From: Amborella trichopoda
Taxonomy: Eukaryota > Streptophyta > Magnoliopsida > Amborellales > Amborellaceae
DNA length: 64,000 nt
Assembly: GCF_000471905.2 (NCBI RefSeq)
Contig: NW_006498527.1
Coordinates: forward strand, 2,717,951-2,781,950
Reading direction: 5' to 3'
Shown here: positions 14,801 through 41,596 of the stretch, one piece after another
Layout of the letters: each line of letters opens with the position of its first letter
Numbering within the stretch: position 1 is the stretch's first letter
Program-made: the position numbers and the translations under genes
Notes under the pieces: model-generated
Told to the model about the DNA's origin: nothing
Databases searched by the model: none
Seen by the model: the letters and a program-made list of their open reading frames with translations, nothing else

Positions 14801-16409
14801 CTCAGGACCAGAGGTAGAAAAAATTGAGAATAATACAAATCTCATACAGAATTCCAATAGTCGATTTCCTAATGTCCTAACCAAAATAGAAAAAACTTTC
14901 AATGTCCTTGCCCTGTCTGGTTTGTTCAAAATTTCTTGAAGATTTGATTACACAAAAACAATAACCAACAAGTTTATATTAAAGAGTTTCACTTAATGGC
15001 AAGCAATCTTTGACAGAGCATCATCTTCAAGCAAGCACCCACAAATACCAAACTCACAGAAATACCAAACTCACAGACTTACTACTAAGATCAAATATGA
15101 TTACAAAAGGACGCCAAAGAAATTTTCATAATTCTTTTGTATTTTTTACAGCTAATTTCCAAGTTAACCTCCCATTCAGTCCCATTAGTCGTGAATCTGA
15201 CCTAAAAAAGTCTATAATATGGTAATTTTTTACATAGTTTTCAGGTCGCCCCATGAAAGAAGAAATAGGAACCTAGGTTTGAATAATGTCAAACTTCAAA
15301 CATGATCTTCAAATTAGTAACACTAAACCAAAACCCAATATCGGAAATGGTAGCTCAGAACCCCTTAGAACGAGATTGTCAAGTTCTTTTTGGAAATCTG
15401 AATCAGAAAAACTAAAGTCTGAGTTCCATTAAAAAAAATCAAACCACTAAATTAACAGCCCCACACGAAATGCCAAAGCTTCAATACCATATAGTCCAGA
15501 AACATAATTTTCCGTTGGACAAACCAAGAAACCATATAAAACCATGATGCCACAGTCAAGACATGATTTTTAATGGAGATCCCAAAAACACATAGAAGAC
15601 CACATTAGATCTAGAAAGAGAGGTTAAAAGTTTAAATTGCTTCCTCATGGCCTTTTGGCTTTTTGTCACAAGTACCTTTATCAGAACTTTTTTTTTTTTT
15701 TGATAATTGCCAAACCCAACACAAAAACCCATTAAGTTACTATCATGAAGCAAACAACCTAAAATTTTCATTTTTCAATACGTTTTTAGAGTCAATGCCG
15801 ACACACAAAAACATGCATAAACCTAAATCAATAAAATGATATGTTCTATTCACCAACAAAAAAACCGAAAGACCTGTAAAACTTGCATATCAAAATTAGT
15901 TGCAGAACCAATAAACCAGACCTAGATCTAGAAGTGACCCACACACAAAGCCACAAAATTTTTAAAAATGAAAGATAAAAAAGAAACAGCGAAGGAGAAA
16001 GAATAGACCCAAAAAATCAGAACCAGAGCAATACACAAGCCAAATAAAGAATTACGCAAGGAAACGCTCCATGCACACCAAGAAGCCCAAAAACCCAAAA
16101 AGAGAAATCAACAGAAATAAGAGAGACATATAGAGAGAGAATCATGAAAGGCATAGAGAGAAGGGACAACCGAATACCTGCAACATCCTGCCCATCATAA
16201 ACCCCACGATGAACAGTACCAAAAGTTCCTCGAGCAAGCACATTCCTTACAACCAATTTGCTAGGATCAATCTCCCAATCCTCTCTCACTCTCCTATTCC
16301 CATTCTTCTCCATAGTCCATGCCCTACTCAGATGCCTCTCTAACTGTTCATCAAGGTTCTTCAGATCTATCTGATCTGCTCTAACAAATCCATCACCGCT
16401 CTCCTTCAT
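657..16409 (-). CDS. Raf-like Ser/Thr protein kinase (group C, MRK1/CBC clade), 6 exons
   Basis: Exons (minus strand, in coding order): 16409-16178, 11227-11106, 6025-5829, 5680-5506, 4304-4170, 863-657. All have GT-AG borders and the phases join into 355 codons plus stop. Visible motifs: glycine loop ARGTFG (about residues 59-64), ATP-binding Lys79 in [16 protein letters not shown] with catalytic Asp197, DFG at 215-217, and APE at 240-242. The short N-terminus ([18 protein letters not shown]) and the C-terminal GGGMIP...CLCF...RGP tail are typical of plant C-group Raf-like kinases close to Arabidopsis MRK1 (At3g63260), At3g22750 and At4g14780. Family members act in the cytosol, and the related CBC kinases work in guard-cell blue-light/CO2 signalling; a role for this gene is inference. 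Introns 1, 2 and 5 are 4.95, 5.08 and 3.3 kb and full of transposon remnants. The start ATG is the first in the conserved frame. Upstream lies a (GA)n tract with an assembly gap. Confidence 0.93.
1262..1531. mobile_element. Fragment related to the MULE-type foldback MITE at 32706-33185
   Basis: This stretch shares blocks with the 480-bp element further on: ataacttgaaattttaggca, a block resembling cttctcatcaatacgcacct, the palindromic ttgaccaaaatacc...ttttggtcaa, and the end block cagattcaatctgggcc...gacggtcacga. The order and orientation of arms fit a rearranged or partly deleted copy. The right side is lost in the assembly gap at 1532. It lies in kinase intron 5. Confidence 0.6.
1532..2452. 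other. Assembly gap (921 N)
   Basis: A run of N inside kinase intron 5, with a foldback-element fragment on its left and the first unit of a tandem duplication on its right. Repeat structure probably caused the gap. Open reading frames that run through it are meaningless. Confidence 1.
2481..3651. repeat. Direct duplication of a ~460-bp A+T-rich unit (two copies)
   Basis: Positions 2539-2998 and 3195-3651 align along their length with scattered substitutions and small indels, for example aagatacatcatattaatgg and tgaacggctgacat in both. Each copy is preceded by tagtctcttc and an (AT)n run. The first copy is followed by a ~150-bp segment with inverted ends (about 3008-3158). The offset is about 656 bp. 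No coding capacity is visible; short frames in both copies are shadows. It lies in kinase intron 5. Confidence 0.85.
3008..3158. mobile_element. Possible ~150-bp MITE with short inverted ends
   Basis: The left end aaaatgcctataggc and right end gctcataggcatttt are near-inverted repeats. The inside is G+C-richer than its surroundings (ccacgccgtcc...gaacggcgtcaagcc). It sits between the two units of the flanking direct duplication. No clear target-site duplication was found, so the call is tentative. Confidence 0.4.
3801..4010. mobile_element. 210-bp foldback MITE, MULE-like, with 9-bp target duplication
   Basis: Inverted arms run from AAGTAATCCTATGAGACCCT on the left to the matching AGGGTCTCATAGGATCATTACTC side on the right, and include CACCATTAAATTTGGCACAG pairing with TGTGCCAAATTTAATGGTG. 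The element is flanked by the 9-bp direct repeat TTTTTTCTA (3792-3800 and 4011-4019). A second copy lies at 41394-41587. A 9-bp duplication with long inverted repeats is typical of Mutator-like elements. There is no transposase, so it is non-autonomous. It is nested in an older palindromic repeat (about 3690-4080). Confidence 0.82.
6255..6585. mobile_element. Degenerate hAT-type non-autonomous element
   Basis: The left part has G+C-rich cccggacccggacctggacc. The core is an A+T palindrome. The right end is gggtcgggtcgg...gtccattgccacccctaa, and its reverse complement TTAGGGGTGGCAATGG is the terminal motif common to plant hAT MITEs. A complete relative with an 8-bp target duplication is at 20642-21058. 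The left terminus is not recognisable here. It directly abuts the LINE remnant in kinase intron 2. Confidence 0.55.
6590..9450 (+). mobile_element. L1-type LINE retrotransposon remnant (degenerate)
   Basis: Read across shifting plus-strand frames, this contains LINE pol pieces in the correct order. They are: reverse transcriptase [13 protein letters not shown] (about 7107-7150); the [16 protein letters not shown]...[17 protein letters not shown] block (7525-7650); a [14 protein letters not shown] linker (about 8080); a zinc-knuckle-like [13 protein letters not shown] (about 8645); and an RNase H start [10 protein letters not shown] (about 9110) with its [11 protein letters not shown] end (9360-9400). 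Frameshifts, stops and an internal deletion make it dead. The pro/thr-rich 219-codon frame at 6503-7162 is mostly upstream debris of the same element. It lies antisense to the host kinase, in intron 2. Confidence 0.85.
9451..11105. other. Rest of kinase intron 2: no feature recognised
   Basis: About 1.65 kb of A+T-rich intron between the LINE remnant and kinase exon 2. I see no conserved coding frame, RNA gene or clear transposon end. Confidence 0.6.
12440..13990 (-). mobile_element. L1-type LINE retrotransposon remnant, minus strand
   Basis: On the minus strand, in order: a GPDGFPIS-like RT start (about 13740-13690), [20 protein letters not shown] (about 13600-13550), [19 protein letters not shown] and [20 protein letters not shown] (13430-13290), [17 protein letters not shown], a zinc-knuckle linker with [20 protein letters not shown] (12820-12760), and an RNase H start [17 protein letters not shown] (about 12560). 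Stops and frameshifts interrupt every part. It has the same orientation as the host kinase (intron 1) and is a different, opposite-strand copy from the one at 6590-9450. Confidence 0.82.
14281..14405 (+). mobile_element. LINE RNase H C-terminal fragment, plus strand
   Basis: The plus-strand frame reads [20 protein letters not shown] then [12 protein letters not shown], the typical tail of a plant LINE RNase H domain (H-x-x-R/Q-E-x-N-x-x-A/V-D-x-L-A). It is oriented opposite to the adjacent minus-strand LINE remnant, so it comes from a separate insertion or an inversion. Confidence 0.65.
14406..16177. other. Rest of kinase intron 1: low-complexity, no gene seen
   Basis: A+T-rich intron sequence with two short imperfect direct repeats: atcatgtttgagtg...catcctatca at 14638-14693 and aaataccaaactcacaga at about 15042-15078. 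No conserved coding frame or complete transposable element was recognised. Confidence 0.55.
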
Positions 16410-16472
16410 CTTTAAACTATGTTGGGTTCAATCCACACTTTCAGACACAAAAAGAGAAAATGAGAAATAGAG

Positions 16473-16484
<12 letters not shown>

Positions 16485-16512
<28 letters not shown>

Positions 16513-17110
16513 TNNNNNNNNNNNNNNNNNNNNNNNNNNNNNNNNNNNNNNNNNNNNNNNNNNNNNNNNNNNNNNNNNNNNNNNNNNNNNNNNNNNNNNN
16601 NNNNNNNNNNNNNNNNNNNNNNNNNNNNNNNNNNNNNNNNNNNNNNNNNNNNNNNNNNNNNNNNNNNNNNNNNNNNNNNNNNNNNNNNNNNNNNNNNNNN
16701 NNNNNNNNNNNNNNNNNNNNNNNNNNNNNNNNNNNNNNNNNNNNNNNNNNNNNNNNNNNNNNNNNNNNNNNNNNNNNNNNNNNNNNNNNNNNNNNNNNNN
16801 NNNNNNNNNNNNNNNNNNNNNNNNNNNNNNNNNNNNNNNNNNNNNNNNNNNNNNNNNNNNNNNNNNNNNNNNNNNNNNNNNNNNNNNNNNNNNNNNNNNN
16901 NNNNNNNNNNNNNNNNNNNNNNNNNNNNNNNNNNNNNNNNNNNNNNNNNNNNNNNNNNNNNNNNNNNNNNNNNNNNNNNNNNNNNNNNNNNNNNNNNNNN
17001 NNNNNNNNNNNNNNNNNNNNNNNNNNNNNNNNNNNNNNNNNNNNNNNNNNNNNNNNNNNNNNNNNNNNNNNNNNNNNNNNNNNNNNNNAGAGAGAGAGAG
17101 AGAGAGAGAG
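16485..17110. repeat. (GA)n microsatellite interrupted by an assembly gap (N 16514-17088)
   Basis: (AT)n and (GA)n repeats lead into 575 N, and (AG)n resumes at 17089. The tract begins about 75 bp upstream of the kinase ATG, so on the coding strand it is a (CT)n stretch in the probable 5' UTR or core promoter. More CT-rich sequence follows at 17200-17240. Confidence 0.95.
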
Positions 17111-17748
17111 TTGGGCGAATGAAAGACAATAGAGAGAGAGAGAGAGAGGATAATGGAGCAACTGAAGAACGGTGGGTGGGTCTGGTCTTTTTGTTCCTGT
17201 CTCTGCTCTCTCTCTCTCTCTCTCTACACTCTCTCTCTTAAGCATCCATGTGGGCACATGGATTGCCTGAACACAAGGTGTGTTTCTGACCCACAAAGGC
17301 TTTTTCCTTCCTCTTTTTCCCTTCTTTTCCCTCGAATGTCTTTTTCTTGTTCACGGTCAATGTACTTTGCCACCACCCAACAAAAGGGCTTTTTTTATGA
17401 ATCCATATTTATGCAGGATTGAGAAACTCATGCAAAACTTGAGAAAATTTGTGGGAGATCAATGAGGACCACCAAACCTTTGCTTTTTCAGATTTTTCTC
17501 ACTCTAGATTTTGGCATTATCTTGACCCATGCTTTCACTTTTCTTGAGATGGTCCATGGTGGTATATGGCACAAAGAAAAAGATGAAAGGATCTATGGAT
17601 TCTACATAGTTAACTTGTGTTAGATTTTGAGGAGAGATAAAATTACGATGTCCTGAAATGTACAAGAGTGTTCCTCATATTTATATAGAAAATTTACTAA
17701 ATACCTCTAACTTATCAAATATTTAATATTTTATCATTTTTAAATCTA

Positions 17749-18627
17749 TAAAAATTATCATAAATATACGTTAATTTTTATCTATTTTAAAAAAAAAACA
17801 TTTGATTTTTATAAATTTCGTCCACACCTTTTTTCTTCAATTTTAGCCATTTTGTTATCAAAATAACCTTCAAGATAGTATGACTATCGTAATAACTTGA
17901 ATTGATATTACGGTACTTTAAACATATTAAAACCTAAGCCACCGTATTTAAAGTACTAATTTAATATTAAATTATAGTACTTTAAATACCATAAAGCCCA
18001 AGCCATATGATACGATATTTTAACTACCATTTGGATATACAGTAGATACATATCGATATGGATATCTATATGTAGAGATATATATTGATAAAGTTATTGG
18101 TGTTCATATTTCTTGATTATGATAAGATTTGGTATTTATATGTATTTATCCACCAATAACATTAAGGATAAAGTATAGATTGGTGTTCATATATTATGAT
18201 AAGATTTGACATTCATAGGATGCATTTATCCCCAATAAGAGTTAAAGATAAATAGTTACAAATAAATACCATCAGTTATAGATAGACATATCAATATGGA
18301 TATCTATATGCAGACATGATAGATACCACCTAAATACGGTGATACTAGGCATTTTATACCGTAGTTAAAATACTGTATAATATGGCTTAGGTTTTACGGT
18401 ATTTAAAGTACCGTAATTTAAAATTAAATTAATATGGCTTAGGTTTTGTGGTATTTAAAGTACTGTAATATCCATTCAAATTATTACGGTAGTCGTATTA
18501 CCGTGAAGGTTATTTTGGTCACAAAACAATCAAAATTAAAGAAAAAGGTGTGGATAGGGTTTATGAAAGTTTTTTCTTTTTTTTTTCTAAACAGACGAAA
18601 ATTAAAGTATATTTGTGATAATTTCCC
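17749..18627. mobile_element. 879-bp foldback element, MULE-like, with exact 9-bp target duplication
   Basis: Very long inverted arms (about 390 bp each): aaattatcataaatatac at the left pairs with gtatatttgtgataattt at the right. Inside this, ccacaccttttttctt, the 'acggtactttaaa' blocks and 'aaacctaagcca' also recur inverted. The centre holds two direct copies of a ~75-bp block (ggtgttcatat...tttatcc). It is flanked by TTAAATCTA at 17740-17748 and 18628-18636. There is no transposase frame. A duplicated host segment nearby (about 18694-18810) acts as a natural empty-site comparison. Confidence 0.85.
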
Positions 18628-20230
18628 TTAAATCTACACTAACTCATAATCATATGTATTTTGATGAGCTTTTTTATATTAAGTCAAAAAATTAGTAAAA
18701 TATTAAATTTACTATATACCCCTAACTTATCAAATATTTAATATTTTACCCTTTCTAATCTATTTCTATCTCATAATCATATGTATTTTGATGGGGTTTT
18801 TGATATTAAGTAAAATATTAAATAATTCAAATTTTAAGTTTATTTTTATAATTATCTCTTTCTCTCTGTTTTTTTTTTTTTGGTAGATCAGCAGTAACCG
18901 CTCATGCCCAAATCCAATTCCTTGATAAATTTTCTTATTTAAAGTGAGATACCTTCAAAAGCTTTTAATGCTGGTACGTATCAAATAGTTTTGATATCTA
19001 GAAGGAGAGCTTTACACTTTGAATTGTCTTTACAAAAAAAAGGAGAGCTTTATACTCCCTATGTGCAAGTGTACTTTTGACAAAGCCTTTATGTTTGGGT
19101 TTCAAAAGTATATTTATGAGAATCCTTGTTTTGAGAGAGAGAGAGAGAGCATCAATGCAAGGAATTAAGTGTATCATGTTATCAATATACTTAGAAAGAC
19201 AGAGTTTCAATGCAAGGAAATAAATATATCATGTCATCATATACTTAAAGAGAGAAAGTAATGTGCATGAATGAAGGAATTCGTATTTTTTAACTTAAAA
19301 ATAGGGAGGGCAGTATGGGAACCCGATAGTTTTCCTTGTGTTTGGTGAAACAAAGGATCCACTTTCTAAAACCAATAACAATAGTTGCATAGTTGACTTA
19401 AATAAACCCTCTTTCACTTAGATGTGACCCAATAAAACCATCAATATCTGATCCTTATCTGTAAAAGCTCAATAGTTAGAGAAGTCAATGGCATTAAGTA
19501 TTCGTGTCACGTTGCTATTGGTAGGGAAGACATGAAAAAGCATTAGAACACAGTTTCTTAGTTCATGGGGACATGACCACAAGCATTAAAAAATGGCACT
19601 CATGGAAACATTCAAGGATACAAATATATATATATAAGCAAAACAATGAGTAATATATTGTAGCTCATACTTTTAGATTTTGAATTTATGATAACGTACA
19701 CATAAGGGGAAGTGTATAGTAAACCCCAAACCCATTTATTCAAAAAATGGATAAATAAAAATGATAAGGAGTTATGTTTTTGTCCATTGTGGTTAGATTT
19801 CATATAAGGTTTTCCCCTACTTGTTCATTTCAACATTTAATAGAGAAATTTTAAACATTAAAAAAGGGAGAAAAAAAAAGGAAAATTGAATCACAAATAA
19901 AGAGGGGGAGGGGTGGTGATCCAATGCACGAGACATGCATTTTGGATGCCTATGGTTTATCAAAACACCAATTGAGCTTGCCTTTTTCAATTATTTGTTT
20001 TTTTTAAAAAAATAGGTGATGGAGTGAATTTCAGTAATTTATTTCAAATAATGTATGATTGCTCTACCATGTGGGTTAGTTATATTATAAACAATTTTTA
20101 TGCCCATGCATTATTGAGTCACGGGGTATCCATATGTCCAGACAAAGGAACCTCCATACTTACTCGTCCTAAGAAGGAAAAAGTCTTTATTTACTGTGTA
20201 TTTCTTGCCATTTATTGTATAAGACGATTA
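18628..20230. other. Intergenic, no gene seen
   Basis: A+T-rich DNA between the kinase and VEN4 genes. It includes a ~115-bp host repeat (about 18694-18810) matching the sequence on both sides of the foldback insertion, and short (GA)n runs near 19136. No conserved coding frame was found. Confidence 0.6.
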
Positions 20231-20234
20231 ATTT

Positions 20235-20612
20235 AATTAAATTCGGATGAGGTTCTATAGGACCTAGGCTTTATGAAAACAAAGCCTCACCTTGAATCTT
20301 TACTTGAAAAGCACTTCGGGTAGAGATCTCCATTGTGCCTTTAAAATCAATTTCCAATATGAAATTTGAAACTCAAAAAAATGGTACAACTCTTACAGAT
20401 CCGTGAACACATATTTTTAAGGTAAAAATAAAATGGTCTAGATAGTTTATTACAATACACTGAAATCCTTTTTTTTTTTTTCTTAACCACAATATTCAAT
20501 GCCAAGATGTTTGATTTAAAGGTTTCCAATACCAAATTTGCAATTAGAGTTTTGAGATGAGGCTTTACTTAGTTTGATAGGGCTGCAGCCCTATGCAACC
20601 GTTTTCCTTTAA
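20235..20612 (+). repeat. Dispersed ~370-bp repeat, copy A
   Basis: Matches 59105-59473 in the same orientation with moderate divergence. Shared blocks include taggctttatgaa, aatatgaaatttgaaactca-type sequence, aaaatggt...tct, gatgaggctttactt-type sequence and a final ttttccttt. The imperfect inverted ends (aaagcctca / tgaggcttt) suggest an old non-autonomous DNA transposon. No target duplication was resolved. Confidence 0.65.
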
Positions 20613-20641
20613 ATTATGAGGAATATCAGGTATTTGAAAAT

Positions 20642-21058
20642 TTTAGGTGGCAATGGGTCGGGTACGAATGTATTCGGGTCAAACTTTTGGACCCATACCA
20701 ATATCGGTCGGGTCTCGAGTCTATCCCATCGAATCCTGGGTCTAGTTGAGTCATTTGCCAAATCATTATGAGCTTCTTCTCTTTTTTTGCCCCTTTTTTT
20801 CTATCATTGGCAACAATGTCACAATCACCTCCAATAAGATTTCAAGCCGCCTGATTTGTCGTTTAGTAGCTGAAGATGACAATGAATTTTATTGTGTATG
20901 ATCTTTAATGCACCCAAACCAATAGGCCTTGAAGTATTCTATCTTTAATAGTTTTGGATCCAGACCCGAACCGCAGGTCCAAATATTGACCCAAACTCGG
21001 ACCCATGTCAAGTATACCGCCGGGTCGCAGGTCGGGTCCAAGTCCATTGCCGCCCCTA
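20642..21058. mobile_element. 417-bp hAT-type MITE with 8-bp target duplication
   Basis: The left end TTTAGGTGGCAATGGGTCGG and the right end (reverse complement) TAGGGGCGGCAATGGACTTGG form imperfect terminal inverted repeats of the kind common in plant hAT MITEs. The flanking direct repeat is TTGAAAAT (20634-20641 and 21059-21066), the 8-bp size typical of hAT. Subterminal regions are rich in cggacc/gggtcgg. No coding frame is visible. Confidence 0.85.
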
Positions 21059-21066
21059 TTGAAAAT

Positions 21067-22530
21067 ACTGTCTAAGGATCCAAATGTTAGTGATTTACTT
21101 GTAGCGCTCATTCTTGTTGTTGCTTGCACTACTAAATGTTCTTCATTGATTACTTGTGGGAAAAGGCTTGGTTTAGTAAGTGCGGCTTATTAGTAGGTCT
21201 GACTCAACATAAAGGGCATGGTTTAAGGCACACCTTAATTTGACAATGCATTCTTCAAACGTATCTTTGGTGCTTTTCTCTCGCTCTCTCTCTCTCTCGC
21301 ACCCCCCACACAACTTGAATAAGTCGGCTTAAATTTCATATACAAAATATAAAATTAGCTTAGGCTCATAATCTTCTCACTCGGATTATTGCGTATCTCT
21401 TTAGAATTTGATCCTGCTTTTCTTGGAACACTGCACCTATGTTTAACACGTTAAAAACTTAGACACTTTATTAAAACTTTTTCATTAAATCTCGTCATAA
21501 AAATACATAATAATCTAAAATCCTATGTCTTTCTTTAAATTGTGCACGCAATGTCATGTCTGAAAGCCGATTCTCATATTAGCATTTCCCATACTCAATT
21601 CCATATCTAACACATATCCGGGTCTATGTAACATAAGCGGCTAGAAATAGTAAAAAAAAACCGGTAAAAAAATTCATAGGCTGCTAGGGAGGAAATATCA
21701 CATCAATATGGGTTAGATCACTTTTGTCATATCTTCTAATTGAGTGTAAGTGGTAGGAGATTTACGTCATTGGCATGGCTTCCAACCCTCGTAACAAGTG
21801 GACAGTTACATCAAGTCTCTGACATTGCAAAGTATAGATGCTACATTCGTTGAATTTGCATCATTTGTCATGTACAGATGCTACATTCGTTGAATTTGCA
21901 TCATTAGAAGTTGACAGAAGAAGCAAACAAAAAGACAACCTCCCTAAAATTCAAAACTTTCTCCCACAAACAAAGGACGAGCTCCTTAAAATTCAAAACT
22001 CTCTCCCACATGATCATACCTACTCCCTCTTTTGTAACAAGTTTCCTTATTTTCTTCAAAACCGATATCCATCAAATTCAGCTGATATCACAGAACCACA
22101 TGGACCTAGTTAAATTTCACAAAAAATTATATCATCTTGGCTAATATTTTTACAGTGTGCTCAAAATTGTCACGGAGCTCAGTGACCTTTCTTATGCAAA
22201 CTAGATGCTTCTCGCACAAAAGAAAAAAAAAAAGTAACCGGAAAAAGAGGGCCATGCATGAAAAGACCAATTTCACGAGCGGGCATGTCAACCTATAAGA
22301 TTACCTTTCAAACACCGTTATCAACTCCTTGAAGCCAAACCCACGTGGATCTGAAAGAATAACGAAAATAGCTTCATGCAGTTTGTGATTCACCATAATC
22401 TGCATAAAAGACTACAGATTTTCATCTAGGCCATCAATATCTGTTACGTGTTCTTTTATATGTACGTCTCTTGTCCTTCTATACGTGTGTGTATTTTTCT
22501 TCTCATATTCTTTTATATGTGATGTCTCTC
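21067..22530. other. Intergenic DNA downstream of VEN4
   Basis: Contains a ~45-bp tandem duplication (agatgctacattcgttgaat, at 21834 and 21879) and a (CT)n run near 21285. No gene was recognised. The last ~100 bp before the VEN4 stop (repeated ttcttttatatgt at about 22452 and 22507) is probably VEN4 3' UTR. Confidence 0.6.
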
Positions 22531-40322
<17,792 letters not shown>

Positions 40323-40329
40323 TCTCTCT

Positions 40330-40340
40330 CTCTCTCTACA

Positions 40341-40385
<45 letters not shown>

Positions 40386-41393
40386 AACTGTCTCCCTCCG
40401 AGCATGCCGAAGGAAACTTGGAACAGAGTTTAGAGACAGACAGAGAGAGTGAGGGGACAGTATTTGAAGCGCCTGAATGTGTTTAGTGGGGCCCCCTGCA
40501 TTCTCTTTGTTTCTGTTCATCTCTTGCTGAAATGGACGGACTACGTTGATTGAAAGCCGTTTGAGAGTATCTCAACCGTTGAATGCACAGTTAAATAGGA
40601 AGGCTGGCCCACACGATGGGAAAATTGTGGAACGCGGGAGTGCACCCGCCAATAATTGGAAATAAAAGAACGAACACCTTTTTGTTTTTTTTTATAAAAG
40701 GAAAAATGACGAATTTAGCCCTAATGTTTACGTAAATGGCGAACTCTGGAGTACAATAGGCCTCGAAAAGAGGAAAAATATCCTGAGCGTGCTATTCTCG
40801 TTTTGTATCAAAAGCAACACTTCCGAGGTTTGTAGAATGGAAGTACAGTATCCATCTACTCTCTCTAAGTATGCAATCGGTCTTGAGGAGTACATACCCA
40901 AGTTAAAATATGGTGAGGTTTAATATTTTAATTTTAAGCCATCGATTTACATTTTTGGTATCTTGTTCGTAACTGAAACTCAATTATTGATTTACTTTCA
41001 AACAGTAAAACAACTTCAAATATCAATTGTAAAATCTTTTATTTCAAAATAATAGAGTTCTATAAATTTTTTAATAAAATCAAAATTAACAAAAAGTTAC
41101 ATTTGAGTGTTCTTCAAAGTAAACGATGATAATCGTACTCTCAAAGTGTGTGGTTAGAATCTTCTCGCAAAAAGAATTTATTATTCTCTTACACATTCAA
41201 TATTTCTTATTTTCTTTTGTTCACCTATAAAATTTCCCCGTATTTATAGAGATGGAGTTTTAAAAGATTGACACATTGCTTTCACATGGCCTTAGATTAT
41301 GCATTTACATAATTACACACTCATTGTAGTGTTGTAACCACCTGGAAGTATTATAGGTGACTAGTAACTGTGCATAATTTTGTATTATTTTAA
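40330..41393. promoter_or_regulatory. VEN4 5' flank: (CT)n 5' UTR-like tract, then intergenic DNA
   Basis: On the plus strand, (CT)n at 40323-40338 and about 40350-40382 lies immediately upstream of the VEN4 ATG; on the coding strand this is (GA)n. The coding frame stays open upstream to an ATG at 40520 through an (ER)n-encoding repeat, but family conservation begins at the MGSCFEHEEYLSKW start. No distinct TATA box was identified. Confidence 0.5.
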
Positions 41394-41587
41394 GAGTAAT
41401 GATCCTATAGGACCTCCCCTCGCCCATATGAATAGGACTTCAAAGAATCACCATTAAATTTGATGCAGATCTTTAGAAAAATTATCACATAGGTGTAGGA
41501 TTTGATTTATTTAGATATCCATGTTAAATTTAATGATGATCTTTGGGGTTTTACACACATGGGTGGAAACAAGTCCGATCATTTCTT
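41394..41587. mobile_element. 194-bp foldback MITE, second copy of the 3801-4010 family, 9-bp target duplication
   Basis: The left end GAGTAATGATCCTATAGGACC, the interior caccattaaatttgatgcag, and the right arm ttaaatttaatgatgatcttt...gatcatttctt match the element at 3801-4010. The flanks are TTATTTTAA at 41385-41393 and 41588-41596. The arms are more diverged from each other than in the first copy, so this insertion appears older. Confidence 0.8.
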
Positions 41588-41596
41588 TTATTTTAA

